A stretch of DNA of 56,590 nt from Chlamydiales bacterium (GTDB lineage Bacteria > Chlamydiota > Chlamydiia > Chlamydiales > JAAKFR01): assembly GCA_020831465.1 (NCBI GenBank), contig JAFIGI010000007.1:1-56590 (forward strand), given 5' to 3'. Under the pieces are notes generated by a model. It had not been told where the DNA came from. It saw only the letters and a list, made by a program, of their open reading frames with translations, and did not search any database. A program made the position numbers and the translations under genes. Shown here piece after piece: positions 28,686 to 35,910 of this stretch; within the stretch, counting starts at the first letter, position 1; every line of letters begins with the position of its first letter.

Positions 28686-29356
28686 TGCACGTTGCTTTTT
28701 TGTTCGATAACGACGGCGTTTTGATCGATAGCAGTGAACTTCACTGGCAATCGTGGGTTCTTCTCATGAAAGAAGAGCCTGAGCTGGAAATGAACCGTAA
28801 AGAGTTCACCAATGGGTTTGGAAAGCGAAATGATCTGATTCTAGAAGAACTCGTTCCTCATATCCCTAAAGAGAAGCGAACCCAATGGGCGAGAAGAAAG
28901 GAAGAGCTTTTTCGTCAATGCGCCCGTGGGAAAGTCGAGCTTTTGGCCGGAATAGAATCTTTTTTGAAAGAAGTCGACCGGGCAGCCATTCCACACATTA
29001 TCGCCTCCTCGACGCCAACCGAAAACCTCGAAATGTATATCTCCTCAACCGTCTTAGGCAACTACTTCCAGCACTATCTCTCCGCTGAAGAGGTGGCTCA
29101 CGGTAAGCCGGCCCCCGATATTTTCATCGCTGCAGCAGACCGGCTCGGTTTCGCTCCCTCTGAGTGCGTTGTCTTCGAAGATGCACCTGCAGGAATCCGT
29201 GCCGGAAAAGCGGCAGGGTCTTTTGTGGTGGCTCTTGAGACCACTCACTCGAAGGAGGAGCTTTCAGATTATGATCTTTTTTACCACTCGCCTAGCGACC
29301 TCAATTTACAAGAAATTCTAAAAGCATTTACCGTTTGGAAAAAAGGTAAGCAGTGA
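28685..29356 (+). CDS. HAD-superfamily hydrolase (beta-phosphoglucomutase-like)
   Basis: A 223-residue haloacid dehalogenase-like phosphatase with a helical cap. The nucleophile motif is FDNDGVLIDS (Asp9 and Asp11), motif II lies near IASSTPT, motif III is HGKPAPDIFIAA with the conserved Lys, and motif IV is VFEDAPAGIRAGKAAG. This places it with the phosphoglucomutase/sugar-phosphatase branch, but no substrate can be inferred. It overlaps epmA by one base and the next transporter by four, so it lies in an efp-epmA-HAD-NSS operon. Confidence 0.85.
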   Translation: MHVAFLFDNDGVLIDSSELHWQSWVLLMKEEPELEMNRKEFTNGFGKRNDLILEELVPHIPKEKRTQWARRKEELFRQCARGKVELLAGIESFLKEVDRAAIPHIIASSTPTENLEMYISSTVLGNYFQHYLSAEEVAHGKPAPDIFIAAADRLGFAPSECVVFEDAPAGIRAGKAAGSFVVALETTHSKEELSDYDLFYHSPSDLNLQEILKAFTVWKKGKQ

Positions 29357-30717
29357 GAGAACATTGGACGTCGCGTCTCGGTTTTGTCCTCGCAGCGCTA
29401 GGTTCTGCGATCGGACTGGGGACGCTCTGGAAATTTCCCTACGTGACGGGAGACAACGGGGGAGGGATTTTTCTTTTTTTCTATCTGCTCTTCACCCTCT
29501 TTTTGGGGATTCCCCTCTTCATCGGTGAATTGCTCTTAGGACGGCGCGCGCAGCGCGGCGCGGTGGGCGTCTTCGCTCAACTTTCAGGTGAATCAAGCGC
29601 TTGGAGGACTGTAGGTTGGCTAGGGGTCGCTTCCTCCTTTCTTATTCTTTCCTATTATTGCGTTGTCGCAGGATGGGGGCTCAATTACCTCATGCTTTCC
29701 CTCAATCAAGTTTATGAATTGCGGACTTCGGCTGAAATCTCCAATATCTTCGACACCCTCTACCGGTCGGGTGATATCAACCTCTTCTGGGCCTTTATTT
29801 TTCTTCTGATGACTTTCGGGGTCGTCTATCAAGGTGTGCGCAAAGGAATCGAGCTCTGGAGCCGCGTCTTGACGATTGCATTGCTTATTTTGCTGCTCTT
29901 ATTGTGTGCTTATGCCTTCACGCTTGATGGGATAGGCAGGGCAATCCATTTTCTTTTTGAGCCCAACACCCAAACAATCCAACCCTCCGGAATCATCGAA
30001 GCGCTCGGCCTATCGCTCTTTACGCTCAGTTTGGCGCAAGGGATCATCCTAACATATGGAAGCTATCTAAAAAGCTCTGAAGATCTTCCCAAAACCGCTC
30101 TGATCATCGGCTTGATGGTCGTCTTCGTGGGGCTACTTACCGTGCTCACGATCTTCCCGGTCATTTTCACCTTCGACCTCCCCCCTCACGGCGGCGCGGG
30201 GCTAATTTTTCAGACACTTCCTCTTCTCTTTGACTCCTTGCCCGGATCGATGGTTATCTCTACTCTCTTCTTTACCCTCTTTGTTTTCACCGCCCTGACT
30301 TCTGCCATGGCCCTTTTGGAGGTCATTGTTGCCAATCTCATCGACCTCTATCAATGGAGCCGCAAAAAAGCTGTCCTCTACTCTACGCTTGCTGCCTTCA
30401 TCGTCGGAATCCCAAGCGCGCTTGCCGGCTCACAAGATCTTTTCAAAGAATGGCTCCCAATGTACGGCGAGAACTTCTTCAACACAATCGACAATCTTGT
30501 GTCGGTCTGGCTTCTCCCCCTTGGGGGCTTTTTCACCGCACTCTACCTCGGATGGCGTCTAAAAAAAGAGCTTGTTCGAGAGGAGTTTTTAAGAGGTACC
30601 ACTTTCGGCTCTATCTTTACTGTATGGTATTTTTTGATACGTTGGCTGGTCCCTCTAGCTGTGATCGTCATCTTTCTCCAAAGGGCAGGATTTATTGATT
30701 TAGATAAGCTTTTGTAA
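29353..30717 (+). CDS. Neurotransmitter:sodium symporter (NSS) family transporter 2
   Basis: A 454-residue polytopic transporter with a GTG start overlapping the HAD gene by four bases. The first helix, GSAIGLGTLWKFPYVTGDNG, shares nearly all residues with the paralogue at 4277-5677, and the sodium-site helix reads LTSAMALLEVIVANLIDLYQ. By family it should carry amino acids with sodium, using the gradient made by Na+-NQR. Differences in helices 3, 6 and 8 suggest a different substrate. An oddity is the very conserved internal segment GIPSALAGSQDLFKEWLPMY, also present in copy 1. Confidence 0.93.
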   Translation: MREHWTSRLGFVLAALGSAIGLGTLWKFPYVTGDNGGGIFLFFYLLFTLFLGIPLFIGELLLGRRAQRGAVGVFAQLSGESSAWRTVGWLGVASSFLILSYYCVVAGWGLNYLMLSLNQVYELRTSAEISNIFDTLYRSGDINLFWAFIFLLMTFGVVYQGVRKGIELWSRVLTIALLILLLLLCAYAFTLDGIGRAIHFLFEPNTQTIQPSGIIEALGLSLFTLSLAQGIILTYGSYLKSSEDLPKTALIIGLMVVFVGLLTVLTIFPVIFTFDLPPHGGAGLIFQTLPLLFDSLPGSMVISTLFFTLFVFTALTSAMALLEVIVANLIDLYQWSRKKAVLYSTLAAFIVGIPSALAGSQDLFKEWLPMYGENFFNTIDNLVSVWLLPLGGFFTALYLGWRLKKELVREEFLRGTTFGSIFTVWYFLIRWLVPLAVIVIFLQRAGFIDLDKLL

Positions 30718-30746
30718 AAATGACTGCTATGATATATCGATAGTTT

Positions 30747-30992
30747 ATGGAAGAAATTTCTGAGATTCAAAAGACTAAAGCGCTAGGTCAAATCCATAAA
30801 AAGGAAGGGGTTGGCCGCCCACAAGTCGTCGACACTCTTTCGATCTCCTCCGAATCGGAAAAAAAGGCGATATGGGTTGAAATGCTCAAAGAGATGCCTG
30901 ATCTCCGCCCCGAAAAAATCGAAGAGGCACTCAATTCCACTTCTCCTTCTAGCCAAAAGCTAGCTTATATAATCCTGAATCAGCAACTGTAG
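30747..30992 (+). CDS. FlgM-like small protein (possible anti-sigma-28)
   Basis: An 81-residue acidic protein. Residues 28-62 (VVDTLSISSESEKKAIWVEM, then LKEMPDLRPEKIEEAL) follow the pattern of the FlgM anti-sigma-28 core: V.LS.E, a helix, then PD.R.EK...; the final helix QKLAYIILNQQL fits the C-terminal helix. FlgM binds FliA/sigma-28, which Chlamydiae possess despite usually lacking flagella. The similarity is by eye and short. It occupies the place of a small conserved hypothetical (CT753) between efp and the phosphoesterase. It overlaps the convergent phosphoesterase by 13 bases. Confidence 0.6.
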   Translation: MEEISEIQKTKALGQIHKKEGVGRPQVVDTLSISSESEKKAIWVEMLKEMPDLRPEKIEEALNSTSPSSQKLAYIILNQQL

Positions 30993-31840
30993 GTGAATCG
31001 TTTTTGCCAGTCGATGACCCAAGAGAAACCCTCTTTATCTTTACGGAAGAGGAAACGGTCGACTAAGCACTCCTCCTCGTGCAGCTCGAAAAGGTAAAAT
31101 GTTCCGTCAGGGCGGTGGGCCGCAGAGCCGCTGTTAAAAACAAGCGGAAGTCCTTCAGCTCTCTTATCTTTTATATAGTACTTATGGTCGTGCCCATGCA
31201 GATAGAGTTTGACTTTAGGCCAGCGCTTCAAGACCTCCTGAAGCTCAAAAGCGCGCTGCAGATCATGCATCGACCGATTTGTAGGGTAAAGAGGAAAGTG
31301 ATTCCCTATGATCACACGGTCCTCCTGGGGGATTTCGTTAAGGATGCGCTCGAGCTCTTTTTCCATTTGTTCCGAAAAGCGTCCTAACGCGTAAAAAGGA
31401 GGAGTCGCAACCGCACAGTCAAGGCCGACCCACCACCACCCCTTTCCGAGCGGTTTTTTTTCAACTCTCTTGTTTTTTAGGTCTTCGGAAGGAAAAAAAT
31501 CGTAAAAGCGACGCGTATTTTCGATCTCCTTAATATAACAGTCATGATTGCCTGGAAGATAATGAACCGGCTGAGAGAGAGATTCGACGAATGCTTTTCC
31601 TGCAGCAAACTCTGAATCAAGGGAGAGAGAGGAAAAATCTCCTGTGATACAAACATGCTCAATATCAAGAGCATCAAAGAGTTCAGCTAAATGAGGAAGA
31701 TGCTCGGTCTGATAGGCGTGCTTTCTGAAAAGGATAAGATTTAAGTTCCCAATCCATCTTTTATTTGTAAACTGTTTGTAACTGAGGGTGATGTGAGAAT
31801 AATGAAGATCAGATAAATGTATGAGTTTTACTGTTTCCAT
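30980..31840 (-). CDS. Calcineurin-like metallophosphoesterase
   Basis: A 286-residue phosphoesterase with the metal-binding motifs in order: LIHLSDLHYSH, CITGDFSSL, YLPGNHDCYI, VIIGNHFPLYP and LYLHGHDHKYY. No signal peptide or membrane segment is evident, so it should be cytoplasmic. Substrates in this superfamily range from nucleotides to lipid A precursors, and nothing here decides. The position beside an orphan groEL matches chlamydial CT754. The 230-base AT-rich stretch upstream separates it from the next gene. Confidence 0.9.
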   Translation of the reverse strand: METVKLIHLSDLHYSHITLSYKQFTNKRWIGNLNLILFRKHAYQTEHLPHLAELFDALDIEHVCITGDFSSLSLDSEFAAGKAFVESLSQPVHYLPGNHDCYIKEIENTRRFYDFFPSEDLKNKRVEKKPLGKGWWWVGLDCAVATPPFYALGRFSEQMEKELERILNEIPQEDRVIIGNHFPLYPTNRSMHDLQRAFELQEVLKRWPKVKLYLHGHDHKYYIKDKRAEGLPLVFNSGSAAHRPDGTFYLFELHEEECLVDRFLFRKDKEGFSWVIDWQKRFTYSC

Positions 31841-32071
31841 GCCTTATTTTATAGCAAATAAATGAATTCGAGTCTTTATTGTTATAAGTGATTGAAAATA
31901 ATAATCTTAGATGAATTCAAATTAATTTTTAATTAAGCTTAAATAATTAAATATTAAACTTATAGATTTGTTTTGAATATTTAAGTGTTTTGTTATTAAA
32001 TATAAGTAACAGAAGGTTCCATATTTAGGGGCCTCTTGTTTCTCTTTAACTTAAGAATAGGAGAAAAAAGC
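31841..32071. promoter_or_regulatory. AT-rich divergent intergenic region with a possible promoter
   Basis: About 230 bases of very AT-rich sequence between divergent genes. TTGAAT and TAAATA, 18 bases apart (about 31973-32002), could be a promoter for the Gln/His/Arg-rich gene. AGGAG just before its ATG is clear. No gene is seen here. Confidence 0.35.
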
Positions 32072-32263
32072 ATGGCTAAAAGAAGACCAAATCAACCTCA
32101 GAGGGCGGGGCAGCCTCAACGTGGTCAAGAGCATGAACAGCGCCGTGAGGCAAGCCCTTCTCGTCAGCACCAACAGCACCAACAGCAACAACAGCATCAG
32201 CAGCACCAGCAAGAGCGGCCGCGCCGTCCATCGCAACAAGATCAACATCGCGAGCGTCACTAA
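32072..32263 (+). CDS. Gln/His/Arg-rich small basic protein
   Basis: A 63-residue low-complexity protein starting MAKRRPNQPQRAGQPQRGQE. About a third of the residues are Gln, and His and Arg make up most of the rest, with QHQQ-type repeats at about 33-47 and a basic tail. The ATG at 32072 has AGGAG eight bases upstream, and the frame extends to 32036 without a better start. It resembles no characterised family. The high positive charge and lack of hydrophobic residues suggest nucleic-acid binding or a secreted disordered peptide. The repeat is made of mixed CAA/CAG and CAC/CAT codons, so it is more than a recent DNA slippage. Confidence 0.65.
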   Translation: MAKRRPNQPQRAGQPQRGQEHEQRREASPSRQHQQHQQQQQHQQHQQERPRRPSQQDQHRERH

Positions 32264-32297
32264 GGGTTTAGATAAGCTTAAAAGTCAGAGGGATTGC

Positions 32298-32319
32298 CTA
32301 GGTCCGAAGGGATCTAGGG
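32298..32319. terminator. Possible bidirectional terminator hairpin
   Basis: CCTAGGTCC and GGATCTAGG pair over nine positions (one G-U) around a GAAG loop, between the convergent small basic gene and the GT9 gene. There is no strong U-tract, so efficiency is uncertain. Confidence 0.4.
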
Positions 32320-32337
32320 CAGCGGGAGTGGGATGCA

Positions 32338-33207
32338 CTAGCGTTTCACTCCCATTTTATCGAAAGCCCGCAAAACCCTTCCAACCGAAATGAGAGACTT
32401 CCACCATTTTTCCTTCATGCGCGCGCCCGGCAAAATATTGGGAGGCGCAACAACAACGTTCTCTCCCCAACCCGGCCGCCATAAACGTGAATAACTCTTG
32501 CGCGAAAAGAGGCTTAAGGTAGGAATGTTCAGTGCTGAGGCCAAATGTCCTACGCCGGAATCGTTGCCGATCATTGCTGCCGACTCAAAGAGAAAAGAGG
32601 CGAGCTCGTGAATGGTTGGGAATAAGGGGAGCTGGTCTTCAGCGATCCTACCGAACCATTCGCTCCTTTCGGTCGGACTAAGACAAAAATAAGGCTCAAA
32701 GCCCAGCTCTTCCAATTTTCTTCCCAATTTGACATATTTTACAGCCGGCCAGTCTTTCTTCTTGTCGGAGCTTGTGGGATGAATAGCAAGCCGTTTTTGA
32801 TCACTTCTCCAGTTCAATCCCGCCGGAATGACAAGACCATTACCCTTTTCGCAAAAGGGAAGCTCTAAAATCGATTTGCACACCCTTTGCAGGTTATCGG
32901 CCATCGGGGAGTTTTTATCGAATCGGCTCTCTTTTAGCACAATTAAACGGTTTCCGAAATCATGGTCTTCTCTCACCATGCTATGGTCGGCAGCGATCAC
33001 AGTATCGAATCTGGAAAAGGTCTTTTCGAAAACCTCTTTAGAAGGGTAGGGGAGGATAGTATGGTTGGGAAACCAACTGCTCAATTCGCAAAGAATTGAG
33101 CTGAATGTTGTAACACGTACTCTTGAGAGTAAGAGATTGTGTGAGACGGTCATGGATAAGAGTGCATCGCCCAAACCGCGGGCGCAAACCACAGCTACAT
33201 CTTCCAT
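32338..33207 (-). CDS. Glycosyltransferase family 9 (heptosyltransferase-like)
   Basis: A 289-residue GT-B glycosyltransferase of the ADP-heptose:LPS heptosyltransferase type. The N-terminal VCARGLGDALLSMTVSHNLL matches the family's glycine-rich start, and the nucleotide-sugar site is GNDSGVGHLASALNIPTLSLF, with PTSSDKKKDWP before it. It probably adds a sugar to lipopolysaccharide or another surface glycan; donor and acceptor are unknown. No other LPS gene is adjacent. The ATG stands immediately after the U-tract of the groEL terminator, and no ribosome binding site is visible. Confidence 0.82.
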   Translation of the reverse strand: MEDVAVVCARGLGDALLSMTVSHNLLLSRVRVTTFSSILCELSSWFPNHTILPYPSKEVFEKTFSRFDTVIAADHSMVREDHDFGNRLIVLKESRFDKNSPMADNLQRVCKSILELPFCEKGNGLVIPAGLNWRSDQKRLAIHPTSSDKKKDWPAVKYVKLGRKLEELGFEPYFCLSPTERSEWFGRIAEDQLPLFPTIHELASFLFESAAMIGNDSGVGHLASALNIPTLSLFSRKSYSRLWRPGWGENVVVAPPNILPGARMKEKWWKSLISVGRVLRAFDKMGVKR

Positions 33208-33208
33208 A

Positions 33209-33236
33209 AAAAAGAAGGGCGGGAAAATTCCCGCCC
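33209..33236 (-). terminator. Intrinsic terminator of groEL
   Basis: On the minus strand, a perfect 9-bp stem GGGCGGGAA/TTCCCGCCC with a two-base loop (33217-33236) is followed by TTCTTTTTT. It lies 13 bases after the groEL stop and ends two bases before the start codon of the GT9 gene. Confidence 0.88.
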
Positions 33237-33249
33237 AAAATCTGGTCTT

Positions 33250-34842
33250 TTACTCCTCTTCTTCTTCAGGAGCATCTCCAATCAACGCTTCCGAAATCAA
33301 GACGACGCCTGCTACTGAGGCGGCATGGGTCAAACAGTTCTTGGTGACTTTGACTGGATCAATGACACCCGCTTCAATCAGATTCTCAATTTTCTCCGTA
33401 CGCGCGTTGAAGCCGATCGAGTCTTTCTTGTCTCTTATCTCCTCTAGCACAACAGAACCGTCTTGTCCGGCGTTGGATACGATTTGCCGGATCGGAGCTT
33501 CACAAGCTGTCCTCACTAGGTTTGCGCCGAGCATTTCATCATCTTCCAGTTTAAGCGATGCGATTACGCGGCTCGCGTGAAGGAGGGATATTCCTCCGCC
33601 CGCTACGATGCCTTCTTCAAGAGCGGCTTTTGTCGAACTAAGGCTATCTTCAAACATCTGCTTTTTCTGTTTGAGTTCGGGTTCGGTGGCTGCTCCGACG
33701 CGGATAACGGCAACACCTCCCTTTAACTTGGCCTTCCGCTCCATCAGCTTCTCTTTATCGTAGGAACTCGTGCTTTGGCTATGCTCAATTTCAATTTGCG
33801 AGATGCGCGCGTCGATCGCTTCGGCATCCCCTTTTCCGCCCACTAGAGTGGAGGTCTCCTTCGTGACGATCGCCCGATCGCACGATCCGAGAAGATCGAG
33901 ACCGGCGTCTTTCAAATAGACTCCCGCCTCTTCGGAAACGACCGTAGCTCCCGTGAGGGCGGCGATATCTTGGAGCATCGCTTTACGGCGGTCGCCAAAA
34001 CCGGGAGCTTTAACAGCCGTCACTTTGAGAGAGCCGCGCAACTTGTTTACAACAAGAGTTGCAAGGACATCAGCTTCAAGATCCTCGCAGATGATCAGAA
34101 GCTCTCGTCCCGTTGTTGCAGCGGCTTGGAGAACCGGAATCATCTCTTGGATCGAGGTGATCTTCTTATCGACGAGAAGAAGATAAGGATTTTCCATTTC
34201 AATGGTCATCTTCTCTTGGTTTGTGACGAAATAGGCGCTGATGTAGCCGCGGTCGAATTGCATTCCTTCAACCATTTCGATCGTTGTTTCAGTCCCTTTC
34301 GCCTCCTCGATTGTGACGACTCCTTCCTTACCGACTTTTTCAATAGCATCGGCGATATAGGATCCGATCTCCTCGTTTCCAGAAGCCGAAACGGTTGCGA
34401 TATTCTTCGTATCTTTCTTCCCTTTAACAGGAATGGCCATTTTCTCGAGTTCTTTGACGATTGCTTCCACTCCTTTGTCAATCCCCCGTTTTAGGGTGAT
34501 CGGGCTGGAACCTGCCGAAATATGCTTGTTCCCGTTCTGGACAAGAGCGTCGAGAAGAATGGTGCCTGTGGTGGTTCCGTCTCCGCATTTCTCCTTCAGT
34601 TTGGCCGCGACCTCCTGAGCCATAGCTACTCCCATATTTTCGTATTGATCAGGGAGTTCGATGTCTTTGACAATGCTGTTACCGTCATTTGTAATAGAGG
34701 GGGCGCCCCAACTCTTTTCGAGACCGATATTCCGCCCTTTCGGACCAAGCGTGGGCCTGACAGCATCGACAAGCTGTTGAATCCCTTTAGCTAATTTGTC
34801 ACGTGCTTCTTGTTCAAAGATAATTTCCTTTGCTTCAGACAT
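33250..34842 (-). CDS. groEL: GroEL-type chaperonin paralogue without groES
   Basis: A 530-residue group I chaperonin. ATP-binding residues are kept: TLGPKGRN, GDGTTTGTILL (Asp87 region), EEGIVAGGG and GVIDPVKV (Asp495 region). The Lys51 region, usually TITKDG, reads SITNDGNSIVK. The tail ends in EEEEE and lacks the GGM repeats. No groES lies upstream, and no CIRCE operator is visible in the leader, so it is probably not the main HrcA-controlled copy. Its position before murF matches the chlamydial groEL-3 locus, although the Chlamydia protein is said to be far more divergent. GAGGTGAAGG precedes the start. Confidence 0.92.
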   Translation of the reverse strand: MSEAKEIIFEQEARDKLAKGIQQLVDAVRPTLGPKGRNIGLEKSWGAPSITNDGNSIVKDIELPDQYENMGVAMAQEVAAKLKEKCGDGTTTGTILLDALVQNGNKHISAGSSPITLKRGIDKGVEAIVKELEKMAIPVKGKKDTKNIATVSASGNEEIGSYIADAIEKVGKEGVVTIEEAKGTETTIEMVEGMQFDRGYISAYFVTNQEKMTIEMENPYLLLVDKKITSIQEMIPVLQAAATTGRELLIICEDLEADVLATLVVNKLRGSLKVTAVKAPGFGDRRKAMLQDIAALTGATVVSEEAGVYLKDAGLDLLGSCDRAIVTKETSTLVGGKGDAEAIDARISQIEIEHSQSTSSYDKEKLMERKAKLKGGVAVIRVGAATEPELKQKKQMFEDSLSSTKAALEEGIVAGGGISLLHASRVIASLKLEDDEMLGANLVRTACEAPIRQIVSNAGQDGSVVLEEIRDKKDSIGFNARTEKIENLIEAGVIDPVKVTKNCLTHAASVAGVVLISEALIGDAPEEEEE

Positions 34843-34894
34843 AGACCTTCACCTCATAAAATTTTTTATTTATTCTTTAGGAAAGAAAAGTATA

Positions 34895-35560
34895 TCACGC
34901 CAGGCCGCAGATCATCAATACAATTTCCCCTTTAGCGGGTTTCACAGAAAAATAATCGAGGAGCTCAGCGGCGCTTTTGTCGATAAATTCTTCGAATTTT
35001 TTTGTTAACTCACGCGCTACAACGCATCTGCGCTCTGGCTCGAGCTCGGTCAAAACTTTTAGGGAAGCTGCCAGTCGAAAGGGAGACTCATAACAGATTG
35101 TCGTGCCTGGATAGGTGAGAATTTCTTCAAATATACGTCTCAGTTTTCCCTTTTTTCGCGGCAGAAATCCGAAGAACTGAAAGCGTGCCGTATCTAATCC
35201 GGAAGCGGCTAAAGCGGCAATAGCGGCGCATGCTCCCGGCACCGGGACGACTTTGATTCCCTTTTCTCGACACGCTGCAACCAAACGGCTTCCCGGATCG
35301 GAGATTCCCGGAGTTCCCGCATCTGAGACGAGCCCGACTTCCATTCCTGTGCTCAGATCTTTGACAACGCTTCCGATTTTCCCCCCTTCGCTATGTGCGT
35401 GGAAGCTCTTTAAAGGGACTTTTAACTCATAATGATTTAGAAGAATCCGTGTGCGCCTCGTATCCTCGCACAATAGATAATCGAGATTTCGGACCGTCTC
35501 GACCGCCCGAAAAGAGAAGTCGCCCAAATTTCCGATAGGAGTGGAGATTAAATACAACAA
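34895..35560 (-). CDS. rsmI: 16S rRNA (cytidine-2'-O)-methyltransferase RsmI
   Basis: A SAM-dependent tetrapyrrole-methylase-fold enzyme that methylates C1402 of 16S rRNA. The conserved start LYLISTPIGNLGDFSFRAVE, then LLCEDTRRTRILLNHYEL, VSDAGTPGISDPGSRLV and VPGACAAIAAL are all family motifs. The reading frame begins with a GTG at 35599, but homology begins at a TTG (35560) preceded by GGATGAAACA, giving 221 residues; the upstream codons overlap a repeat and are unlikely to be translated. It lacks the C-terminal extension of E. coli RsmI (286 residues). It lies 52 bases upstream of groEL on the same strand. Confidence 0.9.
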   Translation of the reverse strand: MLYLISTPIGNLGDFSFRAVETVRNLDYLLCEDTRRTRILLNHYELKVPLKSFHAHSEGGKIGSVVKDLSTGMEVGLVSDAGTPGISDPGSRLVAACREKGIKVVPVPGACAAIAALAASGLDTARFQFFGFLPRKKGKLRRIFEEILTYPGTTICYESPFRLAASLKVLTELEPERRCVVARELTKKFEEFIDKSAAELLDYFSVKPAKGEIVLMICGLA

Positions 35561-35587
35561 TGTTTCATCCGGAAAACGAACATAAGT

Positions 35588-35736
35588 ATTGAAAATCACA
35601 GAGGAGGATGAGACGCAGAGACACAGAGCATCACTTGCGCGTAAACGCGCAAGTGATAGCGCTAGGCCAAGGCCCGCACTTGCGGGCTTTGACCGCTCTG
35701 TGCCTTAGCGCCTCTCTATTCTCTGTGATTTTCAAT
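35588..35736. repeat. 149-bp element with terminal inverted repeats and internal hairpins
   Basis: The ends share ATTGAAAATCACAGAG in inverted orientation (perfect over 16 bases), and the similarity continues to about 42 bases on each side, ending in CACAGAGC/GCTCTGTG. Inside are a perfect 12-bp hairpin (ATCACTTGCGCG, 35630-35657) and a second one with GCCCGCA/TGCGGGC (35672-35687). The arms resemble those of the element at 1682-1826 (shared CACAGAGGAGG and GAGGCGC stretches). It lies between tRNA-Cys and rsmI. It looks like a MITE or a folded extragenic repeat, with no coding capacity. Confidence 0.7.
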
Positions 35737-35748
35737 GCTTGTTCAGAA

Positions 35749-35820
35749 AGGTGGCACCCAGATTCGAACTGGGGAATGGAGGCTTTGCAGGCCTCTGCCT
35801 TACCACTTGGCTATGCCACC
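35749..35820 (-). tRNA. tRNA-Cys (GCA)
   Basis: The minus strand from 35820 folds into a full cloverleaf: acceptor GGTGGCA with TGCCACC, D arm GCC/GGC, anticodon stem GAGGC/GCCTC with loop CTGCAAA (anticodon GCA), and T arm CCCAG-TTCGAAT-CTGGG. The discriminator base is U, as expected for tRNA-Cys. CCA is not encoded. Confidence 0.96.
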
Positions 35821-35910
35821 GTGTTTTAAAATGATCAATTTCGTATCGTAGCAATGCTCCCCATAAAAGACAATTGAAATTTGTCGATCAAGCAGGGTAA
35901 GATGTAGTCA

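Noticed and set aside
32051-32260. Leu-rich frame opposite the Gln/His/Arg-rich gene
   Set aside because: It is the complement of the repeat-rich codons; the plus-strand frame has the ribosome binding site and promoter-like sequence.
34843-34894. CIRCE operator upstream of groEL
   Set aside because: No TTAGCACTC-N9-GAGTGCTAA or close variant is present.
35561-35599. Use of the GTG at 35599 as the rsmI start
   Set aside because: The extra 13 residues fall partly in the terminal inverted repeat and precede the family's conserved start; the TTG at 35560 fits better.
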